Shown here: one piece after another, positions 38,677 to 47,341 of the stretch
Position numbering within the stretch: position 1 is the stretch's first letter
How the letters are laid out: every line of letters begins with the position of its first letter
NCBI RefSeq assembly: GCF_020567705.1
Contig: NZ_JAJDJU010000014.1
Span: 1 to 64,000 of the forward strand
Direction of reading: 5' to 3'
Length of the DNA stretch: 64,000 bases
Source of the DNA: Acidocella sp. KAb 2-4
Lineage (GTDB): Bacteria > Pseudomonadota > Alphaproteobacteria > Acetobacterales > Acetobacteraceae
The notes under the pieces: generated by a model
The model's input: only the letters and a program-made list of their open reading frames with translations
The model's database searches: none
What the model was told of the DNA's origin: nothing
Position numbers and translations under genes: made by a program

Positions 38677-39399
38677 TTGAATCCGAATAGACTTGCATAT
38701 GCAGTTGTGATCGCGGGAGTGATGCTGAGCCTCGGGTTGGCGCCAAAGGCCGCCGCGCAAATGGCGGTGATCGACAGCGCCAATCTGGGACAGAACATCC
38801 AGACCGCGGCGCAATCGGTCATCGCGGTGGAGCAGCTCAAGGCGCAATTGTCGCAGCTTGAGCAGACCTATCAGATGTTCACCAACCCCACTAATGTCAT
38901 GGGCATGGCGGCTGGAATGGAGAACCAGTCGATCGAAAACCCGATGCCCATGGCGAACGCGATGGCGGGGCTGGTCGGAGGAACAACCGCGCCGTCCGGT
39001 GCGGCCGCAAGTTATTATAACCAGAACCATGTTTATGCACCAACGGATGGTTCGGCCGCGAGTGCGCAGTTGAACGCCAATGGCAATGCCATCGCAAATA
39101 TCGAAGGCATTGCATCGACGAATCTCGCCGCGATTCAACAGCGTATGCAGGATTTACCGAATCTGGAATCGGATTTGAACGCCGCTACCTCGATCACCCA
39201 GGTCGATGCGATCAATGGCCGCATCGCGGCGGAATCGCAATTCGTGCAGGCGCAGCAGGCGCAGGCACAGAACCTTCAGGTGCTGGCGAGCGAGCAGGCG
39301 TCGTCGCAGCAACAGCAGCAGCAAGAGCATTTCGATCAGGATCAGACCAACCTTGTGAGCGAATTACAATCCGATGCGGCTACTAATGGAGGTCAATGA
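38677..39399 (+). CDS. virB5: VirB5-type minor pilin
   Basis: A 240-residue secreted protein. A signal peptide ends at AAAQ near residue 28. Coiled-coil helices follow (IAVEQLKAQLSQLEQTYQMF), and there is a Gln-rich stretch near the end. The start is TTG at 38677, seven bases after AGGAGG; the nearby ATG runs into a stop. VirB5/TrbJ proteins sit at the pilus tip and contact recipient cells. Confidence 0.82.
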   Translation: MNPNRLAYAVVIAGVMLSLGLAPKAAAQMAVIDSANLGQNIQTAAQSVIAVEQLKAQLSQLEQTYQMFTNPTNVMGMAAGMENQSIENPMPMANAMAGLVGGTTAPSGAAASYYNQNHVYAPTDGSAASAQLNANGNAIANIEGIASTNLAAIQQRMQDLPNLESDLNAATSITQVDAINGRIAAESQFVQAQQAQAQNLQVLASEQASSQQQQQQEHFDQDQTNLVSELQSDAATNGGQ

Positions 39400-39749
39400 T
39401 GATTTATCCATCCAGATTGCAGATCATAATTGGCCTGGCCGTTATTATTGCCGGGACTGGCGTGATTGTTGGTATTGATTTTAACATGCGCTCGTCCAGA
39501 AATGCGGCACCGAGCCAGGCGGGTATATCTGCGCCCGCTGCCACAGTGCACACGGCCAGCTGGTATGTTGCCAATCCCGCCATCGCCAAAAGGGATGAGG
39601 CGCGGTGTGGCGACAACGCCGCTTCAATATCGCAGGCGGCCTGTCAAAATGTTGAATCGGCCGAAGAACAATTGCTTGCCGATGAGATGCATCAGGCTGC
39701 CATATCGAATAGCGCCAACACTAATCCAAACGCCGCTGCGGCACCATGA
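39396..39749 (+). CDS. EexN/TrbK-like entry-exclusion protein
   Basis: A 117-residue protein with one N-terminal membrane anchor (IIIGLAVIIAGTGVIVGI) and a periplasmic tail. The segment SWYVANPAIAKRDEARC followed about 15 residues later by CQNVESAE resembles the short cysteine-pair domain of EexN-type exclusion proteins. It has no lipobox cysteine, unlike typical lipoprotein EexN. Its position between virB5 and virB6 is where exclusion genes are often found. It would stop donor cells from receiving a second copy. Confidence 0.6.
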   Translation: MMIYPSRLQIIIGLAVIIAGTGVIVGIDFNMRSSRNAAPSQAGISAPAATVHTASWYVANPAIAKRDEARCGDNAASISQAACQNVESAEEQLLADEMHQAAISNSANTNPNAAAAP

Positions 39750-39757
39750 GGTAAAAA

Positions 39758-40675
39758 ATGGCCAGCGCTGACAATTATGCGCCGTTTTACACTTTTGATC
39801 AGATTATCCAGGCGCCGTTTACCAGCAGCCTGGAGACAACAGTCAATGCGGCAATGTCAGCTGTGCAGGGGCCGCTGACCGCACTGGTTGTGCTGTGGAT
39901 CATAGTCACGGGCATTCTGGTTATGCGCGGCGACGTCGGAGTTCGCCAGGGGGTCAGCAGGATTATTACCGTCAGTCTGGTCATGGCAATTTTGATGTCC
40001 ACGACACTCTACGACCAATATATCGTGAGCTTCTTCACGGCGGGCTTGCCGAATTATTTTGCTTCGTCATTCCTGGGGGTGACCGGAACAGCACCGGCAG
40101 CGCATCAGTTTGACGCGCTTTGGAATTCCGCATCAGAAGTTTTTGCGATTGCCGAAAATCATATGAATTTCCTCAACGTACTTTATTCAGTTCAGCTGGC
40201 AATTTTGCAGAGCCTTATGGTGTTTCCCATTGGTCTGGTGTTCTTGATCTACGAATCGACAAGGATTTTGACGGATATTGTTGTGTGCCTGGGGCCGTTT
40301 GTTCTCTCGGGATATTTATTCAGCGCAACACGTGGCGTGGCTGACCGATTTATCGGCAAGTTGATCGGTTTGATGATTTTGACGTTGTTGGTTGATATTG
40401 TGCTTGCGATTATCATCAATGGCTTCGTCACCTACGTGAACAGCACGTTGGGAAATGTCGCGACGGCATCTAAGCCGGAAGCCATTTTGATTTGTACCCA
40501 GCTCGTCATCTTTCTGGCGATTGGTAGCTTGATCACCTGCTTCTTGCCCGGGATCGCCGCTTATATCGGCGGCGGAATTTCCGTCAGCCCGCTCGCCATG
40601 GCCGCCTCGGCAACGCAAGCGGGGCGTATCGTTCAATCTTCACGTGGTAAATCAAACACAGGATTGGTCCGATGA
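39758..40675 (+). CDS. virB6: VirB6/TrbL-type channel protein
   Basis: A 305-residue polytopic inner-membrane protein with about six helices, including ALVVLWIIVTGILVMRG near residue 42. It forms part of the substrate path through the inner membrane. The last codon overlaps the next start (ATGA). Confidence 0.88.
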   Translation: MASADNYAPFYTFDQIIQAPFTSSLETTVNAAMSAVQGPLTALVVLWIIVTGILVMRGDVGVRQGVSRIITVSLVMAILMSTTLYDQYIVSFFTAGLPNYFASSFLGVTGTAPAAHQFDALWNSASEVFAIAENHMNFLNVLYSVQLAILQSLMVFPIGLVFLIYESTRILTDIVVCLGPFVLSGYLFSATRGVADRFIGKLIGLMILTLLVDIVLAIIINGFVTYVNSTLGNVATASKPEAILICTQLVIFLAIGSLITCFLPGIAAYIGGGISVSPLAMAASATQAGRIVQSSRGKSNTGLVR

Positions 40676-40965
40676 TCAGCAATGCTCGTCTTGTTCCATA
40701 TTTTGCCGAGGGTGCAAGTTGCGCCTTTTGGGGGTGGATTCTCTACCGGCGGTTCGTGTCATCCAAACCGCTTCCAGGTATTTTGGGATTCGCTGGCAAA
40801 TTCATCAAATTTTGTCTTATTCTCATCACCTTCGGGCTTCTCGCTGGGTGTTCCAATCCTGATCATCTTGCCGTGGCGTCCGGTCCGATCTTCGCGCTGA
40901 ATGCGGGGCATTGGCAGCCGACACCGCAGGATCTGGCCGCCCCTCCCAAGGTTGCGGACCGGTAG
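40672..40965 (+). CDS. virB7: VirB7-like lipoprotein
   Basis: A 97-residue product with a lipobox LLAGC near residue 60, preceded by a hydrophobic stretch. The lipobox is unusually far from the ATG. A GTG at 40756 would give a normal signal peptide length and may be the real start. VirB7 anchors VirB9 in the outer membrane. Position between virB6 and virB8 supports the call. Confidence 0.65.
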   Translation: MISNARLVPYFAEGASCAFWGWILYRRFVSSKPLPGILGFAGKFIKFCLILITFGLLAGCSNPDHLAVASGPIFALNAGHWQPTPQDLAAPPKVADR

Positions 40966-40971
40966 GGCGTG

Positions 40972-41664
40972 ATGGATCAGAATTCCGGCGCATTCCCGCT
41001 CGCGCCCGCCATGCTGGATAAGCATTACAACGAGGTTTTGTCGTTTCAGGAAGCGCGGGCGCGCTCGGCCCGGCTGCTCTCCAAGGGCGCGTTGGTGGCG
41101 TTCGGCCTCTCCATGCTCGCCAATCTGGGGCTGGCATGGGCGGTGGCCTCGATGTTGCCACTGACCAAATTGGTGCCGGTGTATTTTCTCATCCGCCCGG
41201 ATGGCACGATCGATAATTCAGTCGCGCTTTCAACCTTGCCGGCCTCCACGCATCAAGCGGTGATCCGCGCGGCCCTCTGGCAATATGTGCAGATGCGCGA
41301 AGGTTATTCCTACGATACCGCACGGTATCGGTATGACATCGTCTCCGGCATGTCGGATGCCGCGACAAAAGCCGCCTATCAGGCGTGGTTCAATTATCCA
41401 AACCCGCAATCGCCGCAGGTGACCATCGGCAAGAATGGCGTCGTGACCGTGGAGCCGATTTCGGTGGCGCTGATCGGTCCTGGCGTGGCGCAAGTTCGCT
41501 ACCAACGGATCTTTGAGGCGGGCATGAATACCGCAGTTACCACCACCTGGACTGCGACGGAGCAATTCGAGCAGGTCGATACCATGCCTGATGCCGAACG
41601 GCTGGACGATCCTGGAGGCATCATCATTACCAGCTATCAAGATGAAGAGGATACAGCGCCATGA
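40972..41664 (+). CDS. virB8: VirB8-type inner-membrane scaffold
   Basis: A 230-residue bitopic protein. A short cytoplasmic part and a membrane helix near 37-57 (VAFGLSMLANLGLAWAVASML) precede the NTF2-like periplasmic domain (ALWQYVQMREGYSYDTARYRYDIV). It nucleates the translocation complex. A GTG three bases before the ATG is an alternative start. Confidence 0.9.
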   Translation: MDQNSGAFPLAPAMLDKHYNEVLSFQEARARSARLLSKGALVAFGLSMLANLGLAWAVASMLPLTKLVPVYFLIRPDGTIDNSVALSTLPASTHQAVIRAALWQYVQMREGYSYDTARYRYDIVSGMSDAATKAAYQAWFNYPNPQSPQVTIGKNGVVTVEPISVALIGPGVAQVRYQRIFEAGMNTAVTTTWTATEQFEQVDTMPDAERLDDPGGIIITSYQDEEDTAP

Positions 41665-42587
41665 GACGAGCTTTTGCGTTGGTGCTCGTGATTGGTGTGA
41701 CAAGTATGGTGATGGCGCGCGGCGCCAATGCTGATCAGACGCCGAATGCGGGCCATTATGACAGCCGAATGCGCTATGTCGCCTACAACCCGGGCCAGGT
41801 TGTGCATCTATCGACGATCATCGGCGCGACGATGGTGGTGAGCTTCGCGCCGGGTGAGATGGTGACCTCGGTGGCGGAGACCGATAGTTTGCATCTAGCG
41901 GCGGTGCCGAAGGGCAATTACCTGTTCCTCAAGCCCAGTGCAGCGCTCACCTTGCAGCCGATTATCGTGCTCACCCAGCGCCCGAATGGCACGCTGCGGC
42001 GCTATGTTTTTGAGATCGAGACCGTGAATGCCCCGAGCACGGCAGATGGGGCGGCGGGTGTGTTCTACTCGGTGCAGTTCACCTATCCGGCGGATGCGGC
42101 TAAAGCGGCGGCGGAGCGCGCGGCTGCCGATGCCAAAAAGGTGGCGGCGCTCAACAGGCTGGCTTTGGCGCGGGCGACACAAACCGCCGCACAGTCGGCA
42201 TTTCAGAATGAGCAGAGCAACCCTTATGCCGGGCCGCGCAATTACAAATACGTCGCACGTGGAGACCGCTCGCTGGCACCCTTAGCAGTCTGGGATAATG
42301 GCTATTCCACGCTACTGCAATTTGCAGGCAACGCGCGCATCCCCTCGATCTTCGTGATTGACCCGGATGGGAAGGAGGCAACGGCCAGCTATGCCGTCAA
42401 TGGCGATATCGTGCAGCTCGACCAGACCGCACGGGAATGGCGCCTGCGCGATGGCGGCACGGTGCTGGATATTTATAACGTCGGTTACCAGTCGGTGGGT
42501 GGCAATCCGGAGACGGGTACGACCAGCCCGGATGTGTCGCGGGTCGTTGTGCCGCCCGGTAACAACCTGCCGGGAGCCACGCCATGA
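41661..42587 (+). CDS. virB9: VirB9-type outer-membrane core protein
   Basis: A 308-residue protein with a signal peptide ending near ANA. The VirB9/CagX pattern includes RMRYVAYNPGQVVHLSTIIG near the start and PSIFVIDPDGKEA...YAVNGD at the end. It forms the outer ring with VirB7 and VirB10. It overlaps virB8 and virB10 by 4 bases each. Confidence 0.92.
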   Translation: MRRAFALVLVIGVTSMVMARGANADQTPNAGHYDSRMRYVAYNPGQVVHLSTIIGATMVVSFAPGEMVTSVAETDSLHLAAVPKGNYLFLKPSAALTLQPIIVLTQRPNGTLRRYVFEIETVNAPSTADGAAGVFYSVQFTYPADAAKAAAERAAADAKKVAALNRLALARATQTAAQSAFQNEQSNPYAGPRNYKYVARGDRSLAPLAVWDNGYSTLLQFAGNARIPSIFVIDPDGKEATASYAVNGDIVQLDQTAREWRLRDGGTVLDIYNVGYQSVGGNPETGTTSPDVSRVVVPPGNNLPGATP

Positions 42588-43753
42588 GCGGGCAAGCTCC
42601 CAACGGGCCGGAGATGGGGAGTCGAAGCGATCAGGCGGCAGCCTCGCCGGTGGAGGATGGGCGTTCGCCCGTTGCAGGCACGCCGCGCCGGGAGCTGACC
42701 ACCGGCACCAAGCTTGGCATTCTGGCGCTGGTGGCGGTTTTGGGGCTGGGCTTCATCTGGTTCAACGCGCTGTTCAGCCATAAGTGGGCGGACCAGCAAA
42801 AAATCATTCCAGCGGCATATACGAATGGCGGCGAAGTTTTTAACGGGCCGCCGGACTCGGCCATGAAGCCCGCCGCGCAAAAACTACCAGCGCCCGCCAC
42901 TACACAAACTGGGTTGTTGGACGCACCCGCGCAAACCTCGCCCGCTGCGGCGCCGATCCTGGCCTTCTCCGGATCGTCGGTGCCGGTTCCCAAACAGCCG
43001 GCCGCCTCGAGCGTCAGTCAGCCGGGCGCCACGGCGGCGGTGACGCCGATGCAGGATAATTCCCCCTTGGCGGCGCGGCTTAAGCCCACGGTTCTCGATG
43101 GCGAGCAGGCCTCGGTTATGCGGCATCCGGACATGGTGATCACCGAGGGCACGATGATCCCGTGCACCCTGCAAACGGCTATCGATAGCCAGTTGCCTGG
43201 GTTTGTGACCTGTGTGGTGCCGATCGATATTCGCGGTGCTACTGGCAATGTCGTGCTGCTCGACCGAGGCACAAAGATCGTCGGCCAGTTGGAGAGCGGG
43301 CTTCTGCACGGACAGAACCGGGTGTTCGTCGATTGGACCCGGGCCGAGACGCCGGATCATGTCATCGTCACGCTGGATTCCCCCGGCTCCGATGAATTGG
43401 GCCGGGCGGGGTTGCCGGGCGAGGTGGATAATCATTTCTGGGACCGGTTTGGCGGGGCGCTGATGCTGACGATGGTGCAAGGCGGGTTGCAGGCCGGAAC
43501 CCTGGCGGCGGCAGGGAATGGCAACAGCAATTCGACCTCGCAGCAGGCAGCACTTGGCTTTGTGTATGCCGCGCAGAGCAATGGCCAGTCGGTTGCCAAC
43601 ACGGCCTTGGCGAATTCCATCAACATTCCGCCGACACTGACCAAGAACCAGGGCGATACCGTCTCGCTGATCGTGGCGCATGATCTGGATTTTTCCAGCG
43701 TGTACCGGTTGAGGCTGGATAATACCGGCGCGGAGACGGGCAATGGCGGGTGA
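42584..43753 (+). CDS. virB10: VirB10-type core protein
   Basis: A 389-residue protein spanning both membranes. A membrane helix is near 43-60 (LGILALVAVLGLGFIWF), a proline-rich linker follows, and the TrbI/VirB10 beta-barrel domain contains GTMIPCTLQTAIDSQLPGFVTC and LLDRGTKIVGQ. It gates the outer pore in response to ATP use. Confidence 0.93.
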   Translation: MSGQAPNGPEMGSRSDQAAASPVEDGRSPVAGTPRRELTTGTKLGILALVAVLGLGFIWFNALFSHKWADQQKIIPAAYTNGGEVFNGPPDSAMKPAAQKLPAPATTQTGLLDAPAQTSPAAAPILAFSGSSVPVPKQPAASSVSQPGATAAVTPMQDNSPLAARLKPTVLDGEQASVMRHPDMVITEGTMIPCTLQTAIDSQLPGFVTCVVPIDIRGATGNVVLLDRGTKIVGQLESGLLHGQNRVFVDWTRAETPDHVIVTLDSPGSDELGRAGLPGEVDNHFWDRFGGALMLTMVQGGLQAGTLAAAGNGNSNSTSQQAALGFVYAAQSNGQSVANTALANSINIPPTLTKNQGDTVSLIVAHDLDFSSVYRLRLDNTGAETGNGG

Positions 43754-44783
43754 GGCAGCGCGCTTGCTGACATATTTGATGCAGCCGCTGGCGTCCTGGC
43801 TGGATGATCCCGCCACGGAAGAGATTTGTATCAACCGGCCGGGGGAGTTGTTTGTCCGCCAGCGCGGCCAGTTCCGGGCGGAAGCCATAGCGCTCGATTA
43901 TGCGGACCTCGAGGATATCGCCACGCTGGCCGGCGCGCTGCGTAAGCAGGATGTCGGACCGCGCAGCCCGCTTTGCGCCACCGAATTGCCCGGCGGGGAG
44001 CGGCTGCAAATCTGCATGCCGCCCGCCGTTCCGGCTGGTACGCTCAGCATCACCATCCGCAAGCCGGGAGGCTCGGTGGCACCGCTCGACTCGCTGGTGA
44101 GCCGTTACCAGGTGGCGGGCTGGAATAACTGGGCCAGCCGCAAAGAGGCGGCGCAGCGGGACTTTGCCGCCTTGCTTGCCCTGTATGATGCTGGTGACAT
44201 CAAAACCTTCTTGGAGCGCGCGGTGCAGGCGCGGCTCACCATCCTGCTGTGCGGTGCTACCGGCTCGGGCAAAACGACGATGAGTAAAACCCTCATCAGC
44301 GCCATCCCGTCGCAGGAGCGGCTGATCACCATTGAGGACACGCTGGAGCTGGTCATCCTCCAGCCTAATCATGTCCGGTTGCTCTATGCCAAGGATAATA
44401 TCGGCTTGGCGCGGGTGACGTCGGAAATGCTGCTGCAAGCCAGCCTGCGCATGAAGCCGGATCGGATCTTGTTGCAGGAGCTACGCGACGATGCCGCCTG
44501 GACCTACATCAATGAAATCGTTTCTGGTCATCCCGGCTCGATTACCACCATCCATGGGCGTAATCCCGAGCAGGCGTTCAGGCGGTTGTTTGCCCTGGTG
44601 AAGGGTAGCCCGCAGGGCGGGAGGTGGGATGACAAGACGCTGATGGAGTTTTTATCCGCAGCCGTCGATCTGATCATTCCATTCCACAATGAGGGCGCGG
44701 TGTACGAGATCGGGGAAGTGTGGTTTGCGGCTGACGCTGCGCGCCGTGGTGAGAGTGCTGCGCATTTGTTGCGGGCGGCATAA
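43743..44783 (+). CDS. virB11: VirB11-type hexameric ATPase
   Basis: A 346-residue traffic ATPase with Walker A GATGSGKTT (171-179), the Asp box ITIEDTLEL and the His box SGHPGSITTIH. It works with VirB4 and VirD4 to move DNA and pilin. The start overlaps virB10 by 11 bases. Confidence 0.94.
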   Translation: MAGEAARLLTYLMQPLASWLDDPATEEICINRPGELFVRQRGQFRAEAIALDYADLEDIATLAGALRKQDVGPRSPLCATELPGGERLQICMPPAVPAGTLSITIRKPGGSVAPLDSLVSRYQVAGWNNWASRKEAAQRDFAALLALYDAGDIKTFLERAVQARLTILLCGATGSGKTTMSKTLISAIPSQERLITIEDTLELVILQPNHVRLLYAKDNIGLARVTSEMLLQASLRMKPDRILLQELRDDAAWTYINEIVSGHPGSITTIHGRNPEQAFRRLFALVKGSPQGGRWDDKTLMEFLSAAVDLIIPFHNEGAVYEIGEVWFAADAARRGESAAHLLRAA

Positions 44784-44786
44784 ATC

Positions 44787-46670
44787 ATGAGCGTCTCCAT
44801 CTCAGAACAAACCGGCCAATTCATCGTCAAAGGAGGTTTTGGCATTATCCTAACATTGATCGCTTGGACCGTGGTGGCATCATTTGTATTTCTGTTCGGC
44901 ACAGGAATGCTGCATGAGTTTCCGCATCCATTCTGGCAATGGTGGCTGTATGCGTTGAATTTTGACGGTAACCCGCGCGTGTCGCTCTGGCTCAAAATCA
45001 GTGCCGGGGTGGGTGCCATGCCACCGGTGCTGATGATCACAGCACTCATCTATCGCGGCCAGCAAGTGGTGGGCCCAAAACTCCGGCGGCCACTCTTTGG
45101 CGGTATCGTCAAATCGCCGCTGGCGGTGACCGATAATCATGGACGCGCCGCATGGATGGCGATGGCGGCGGCGCGCGAACGCTTTCCTGGCCCAAATCCT
45201 GCCTTTGGCGGCATTGTCGTCGGTGAGGCTTATCGCGTTGACCAGGAGAAGGTGGCGGTTCGGCGCTTCGATCCGGACGATGCCAAAAGCTGGGGGCAGG
45301 GCGGTCAGGCGCCTTTGCTGATCGATCCGTGCCGTGAGGGGCCGACCCATTCGCTGATGATCATCGGCAGCGGTGGCTACAAGACCACCACGGCCGTCTC
45401 CACCTTGCTGCATTGGACCGGCTCAGCGGTCATTCTTGATCCCGCCGGAGAGATCGCGCCGATGTTGCGGGACGCGCGTAAGGCGATGGGGCACATGGTG
45501 CATGAGCTCGACCCGCGCGCAGGGACTGGCTTCAACGTGCTGGACTGGATCGACACCACCTCGCCGCTGGCGGCCACCAACATCGATTCCGTTGTTGCCT
45601 GGGTGTGCGGGGATACCAAGCCAGCGGCCAGAAAAGATGATTTTTTCGACAGCATGGCGCGCAATATGGTGCGCTGTTTTTTGGCCCATATTCTGTTCGA
45701 CGAGACAGCGCCGGCAAAGCTCAAGACCTTGCGCGCGGTACGCCGGGCGATCGCTATGCCGGTCAATGAGGTCAGGGCCGTGCTGCGGGGGATTTTTGAG
45801 GCGAGCCCCAGCGCATATGCGCGCCAGTTAGCCGGGCCGGTATGCGGGCTGGTGGATGAGACCTTCAGCGGGGTGATCGGCAGCGCCGCCGAGCTGACCA
45901 CCTGGCTCGCCAACCCGGCCTTTGCCAATCTGGTCTCCGGCAACAGTTTTAGGACCTCCGCCCTGCTGGACGGCAAGGTGACGATCTTCCTGAAAATGCC
46001 GTTGAAGGCGTTGGAGACCGAACCCGGGATATCGCGCACCATCATCGGCGCGCTGTTGAATGCCGTGTACGAGGCGGATGGCGCGATGCAGGGCCGGGTG
46101 TTGTTCCTGCTCGATGAAGCGGCGCGGCTTGGCTATATGAAAATCCTGGAAACCGCGCGGGATGCCGGGCGCAAATACGGCATCACCATGCAATTGCTTT
46201 ATCAGTCGAGCGGGCAGATCGTCGAGCAATGGGGCGAACAGGGCAAACGCTCTTGGTATGACGGCGTCTCCTATCGCTGCTACGCGGCGGTGCAGGATCT
46301 CGATACCGCCACTGAGCTCGAAAACTCCTTTGGCACCTATGGGGTGATGGCGAGTTCCGAGGGGATGAATACCGGCAAATCCGGCAAAGCCATGCAAGCA
46401 TCCTCGCTCTCGCGCGGTTCAAATATTTCTTACCATGAAATCGGTCGGCCGCTGATCCGTAAGGCGGAGTTGCTGCATGATGTGCGTGATGATGAGATGT
46501 TCGTCCTGGCGCGCGGCATGGCCCCGTTGCGCTGCGGGCGTGCGATTTATTTCCGCAGACCCGAGATGCGGGCGCTTGTCGCGGAAAACCGCTTCCACAA
46601 GCCGGGATATCAGGTAGGTCCCAACCAGCAATCAAACCAGGAAGGAGTAGGAACCGATGTCAGAAATTGA
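44787..46670 (+). CDS. virD4: VirD4/TraG-type coupling protein
   Basis: A 627-residue coupling ATPase that brings the relaxase-DNA complex to the channel. Two N-terminal membrane helices (about 15-40 and 70-90) precede Walker A GSGGYKTT (194-201) and Walker B FLLDEAAR (D443, E444). It follows virB11 by 3 bases and overlaps the next small gene. Confidence 0.93.
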   Translation: MSVSISEQTGQFIVKGGFGIILTLIAWTVVASFVFLFGTGMLHEFPHPFWQWWLYALNFDGNPRVSLWLKISAGVGAMPPVLMITALIYRGQQVVGPKLRRPLFGGIVKSPLAVTDNHGRAAWMAMAAARERFPGPNPAFGGIVVGEAYRVDQEKVAVRRFDPDDAKSWGQGGQAPLLIDPCREGPTHSLMIIGSGGYKTTTAVSTLLHWTGSAVILDPAGEIAPMLRDARKAMGHMVHELDPRAGTGFNVLDWIDTTSPLAATNIDSVVAWVCGDTKPAARKDDFFDSMARNMVRCFLAHILFDETAPAKLKTLRAVRRAIAMPVNEVRAVLRGIFEASPSAYARQLAGPVCGLVDETFSGVIGSAAELTTWLANPAFANLVSGNSFRTSALLDGKVTIFLKMPLKALETEPGISRTIIGALLNAVYEADGAMQGRVLFLLDEAARLGYMKILETARDAGRKYGITMQLLYQSSGQIVEQWGEQGKRSWYDGVSYRCYAAVQDLDTATELENSFGTYGVMASSEGMNTGKSGKAMQASSLSRGSNISYHEIGRPLIRKAELLHDVRDDEMFVLARGMAPLRCGRAIYFRRPEMRALVAENRFHKPGYQVGPNQQSNQEGVGTDVRN

Positions 46671-46881
46671 CGCCGATCTCGACCGTGCCGCCGCCGCGTA
46701 CTGGCTTTCGGTGGCGAGTAAATCCACACCGGAGAAGAATGCCGCCCTGGCCCGGGCAGTGAGCCTTCTGCGCGATGCACGGGCGGAGGCGCGTATCCCT
46801 GACAGCGCGCGCCAGCCAACGCTCAATGATCTGGAAGCACCGCCCCTGGACGTGCCGCATCGGCGGCGGCTGACGCCATGA
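46657..46881 (+). CDS. Small hypothetical protein after virD4
   Basis: A 74-residue, charged, alpha-helical protein without membrane segment or recognised family. It starts 14 bases inside virD4, so it is probably translated with the transfer operon. It could be a relaxosome accessory protein; no motif supports this. Confidence 0.6.
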   Translation: MSEIDADLDRAAAAYWLSVASKSTPEKNAALARAVSLLRDARAEARIPDSARQPTLNDLEAPPLDVPHRRRLTP

Positions 46882-46933
46882 AAACTCGTTCTGATTCCAC
46901 GCTGAGCTGCCGTAGCGCCGTCTCGCTTGTCTG

Positions 46934-47341
46934 ATGGAAAGTCCGAACGACAAGGCGAATCGTAGAGGCTCGCCCGCATCTTCGCATTTGTCCCTGGAGG
47001 TAATTGCCACTCGGCTGGCCGCACTTGATGCCGGGCAGGCGGCGATGAATGGCGCGCTGGGGTTGATGCTCGATACGTTGCATGTTCAGACCACGATGCT
47101 GCGCAAGCTCAATGAGTTTGCCACTGCGGATTCAGCGCCTTCGCCGTTGCTCAAAACCCTGCAGGGCCTGACCGCCGCGATCATGGAGCTCGATGCATCG
47201 GTCGGCGATGTGGAACGGAAATTCGATGGTCTGGCTCAGGTTCTGAGCGTGGCCTTTGGCGTGCCGCCCGGCGAAGCACCGCCGGATCATAACGGGCCGG
47301 AATGGCCACAGAGTCCGGCCATGGATGGTGAGGGCGGCTGA
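46934..47341 (+). CDS. Small hypothetical protein upstream of the relaxase
   Basis: A 135-residue protein, mostly helical (LSLEVIATRLAALDAGQAAMNGALGLMLDTLHVQTTMLRKL), with likely coiled coil. It resembles small relaxosome helpers only in size and place. Its TGA is directly followed by the relaxase ATG, so the two are tightly coupled. Confidence 0.6.
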   Translation: MESPNDKANRRGSPASSHLSLEVIATRLAALDAGQAAMNGALGLMLDTLHVQTTMLRKLNEFATADSAPSPLLKTLQGLTAAIMELDASVGDVERKFDGLAQVLSVAFGVPPGEAPPDHNGPEWPQSPAMDGEGG

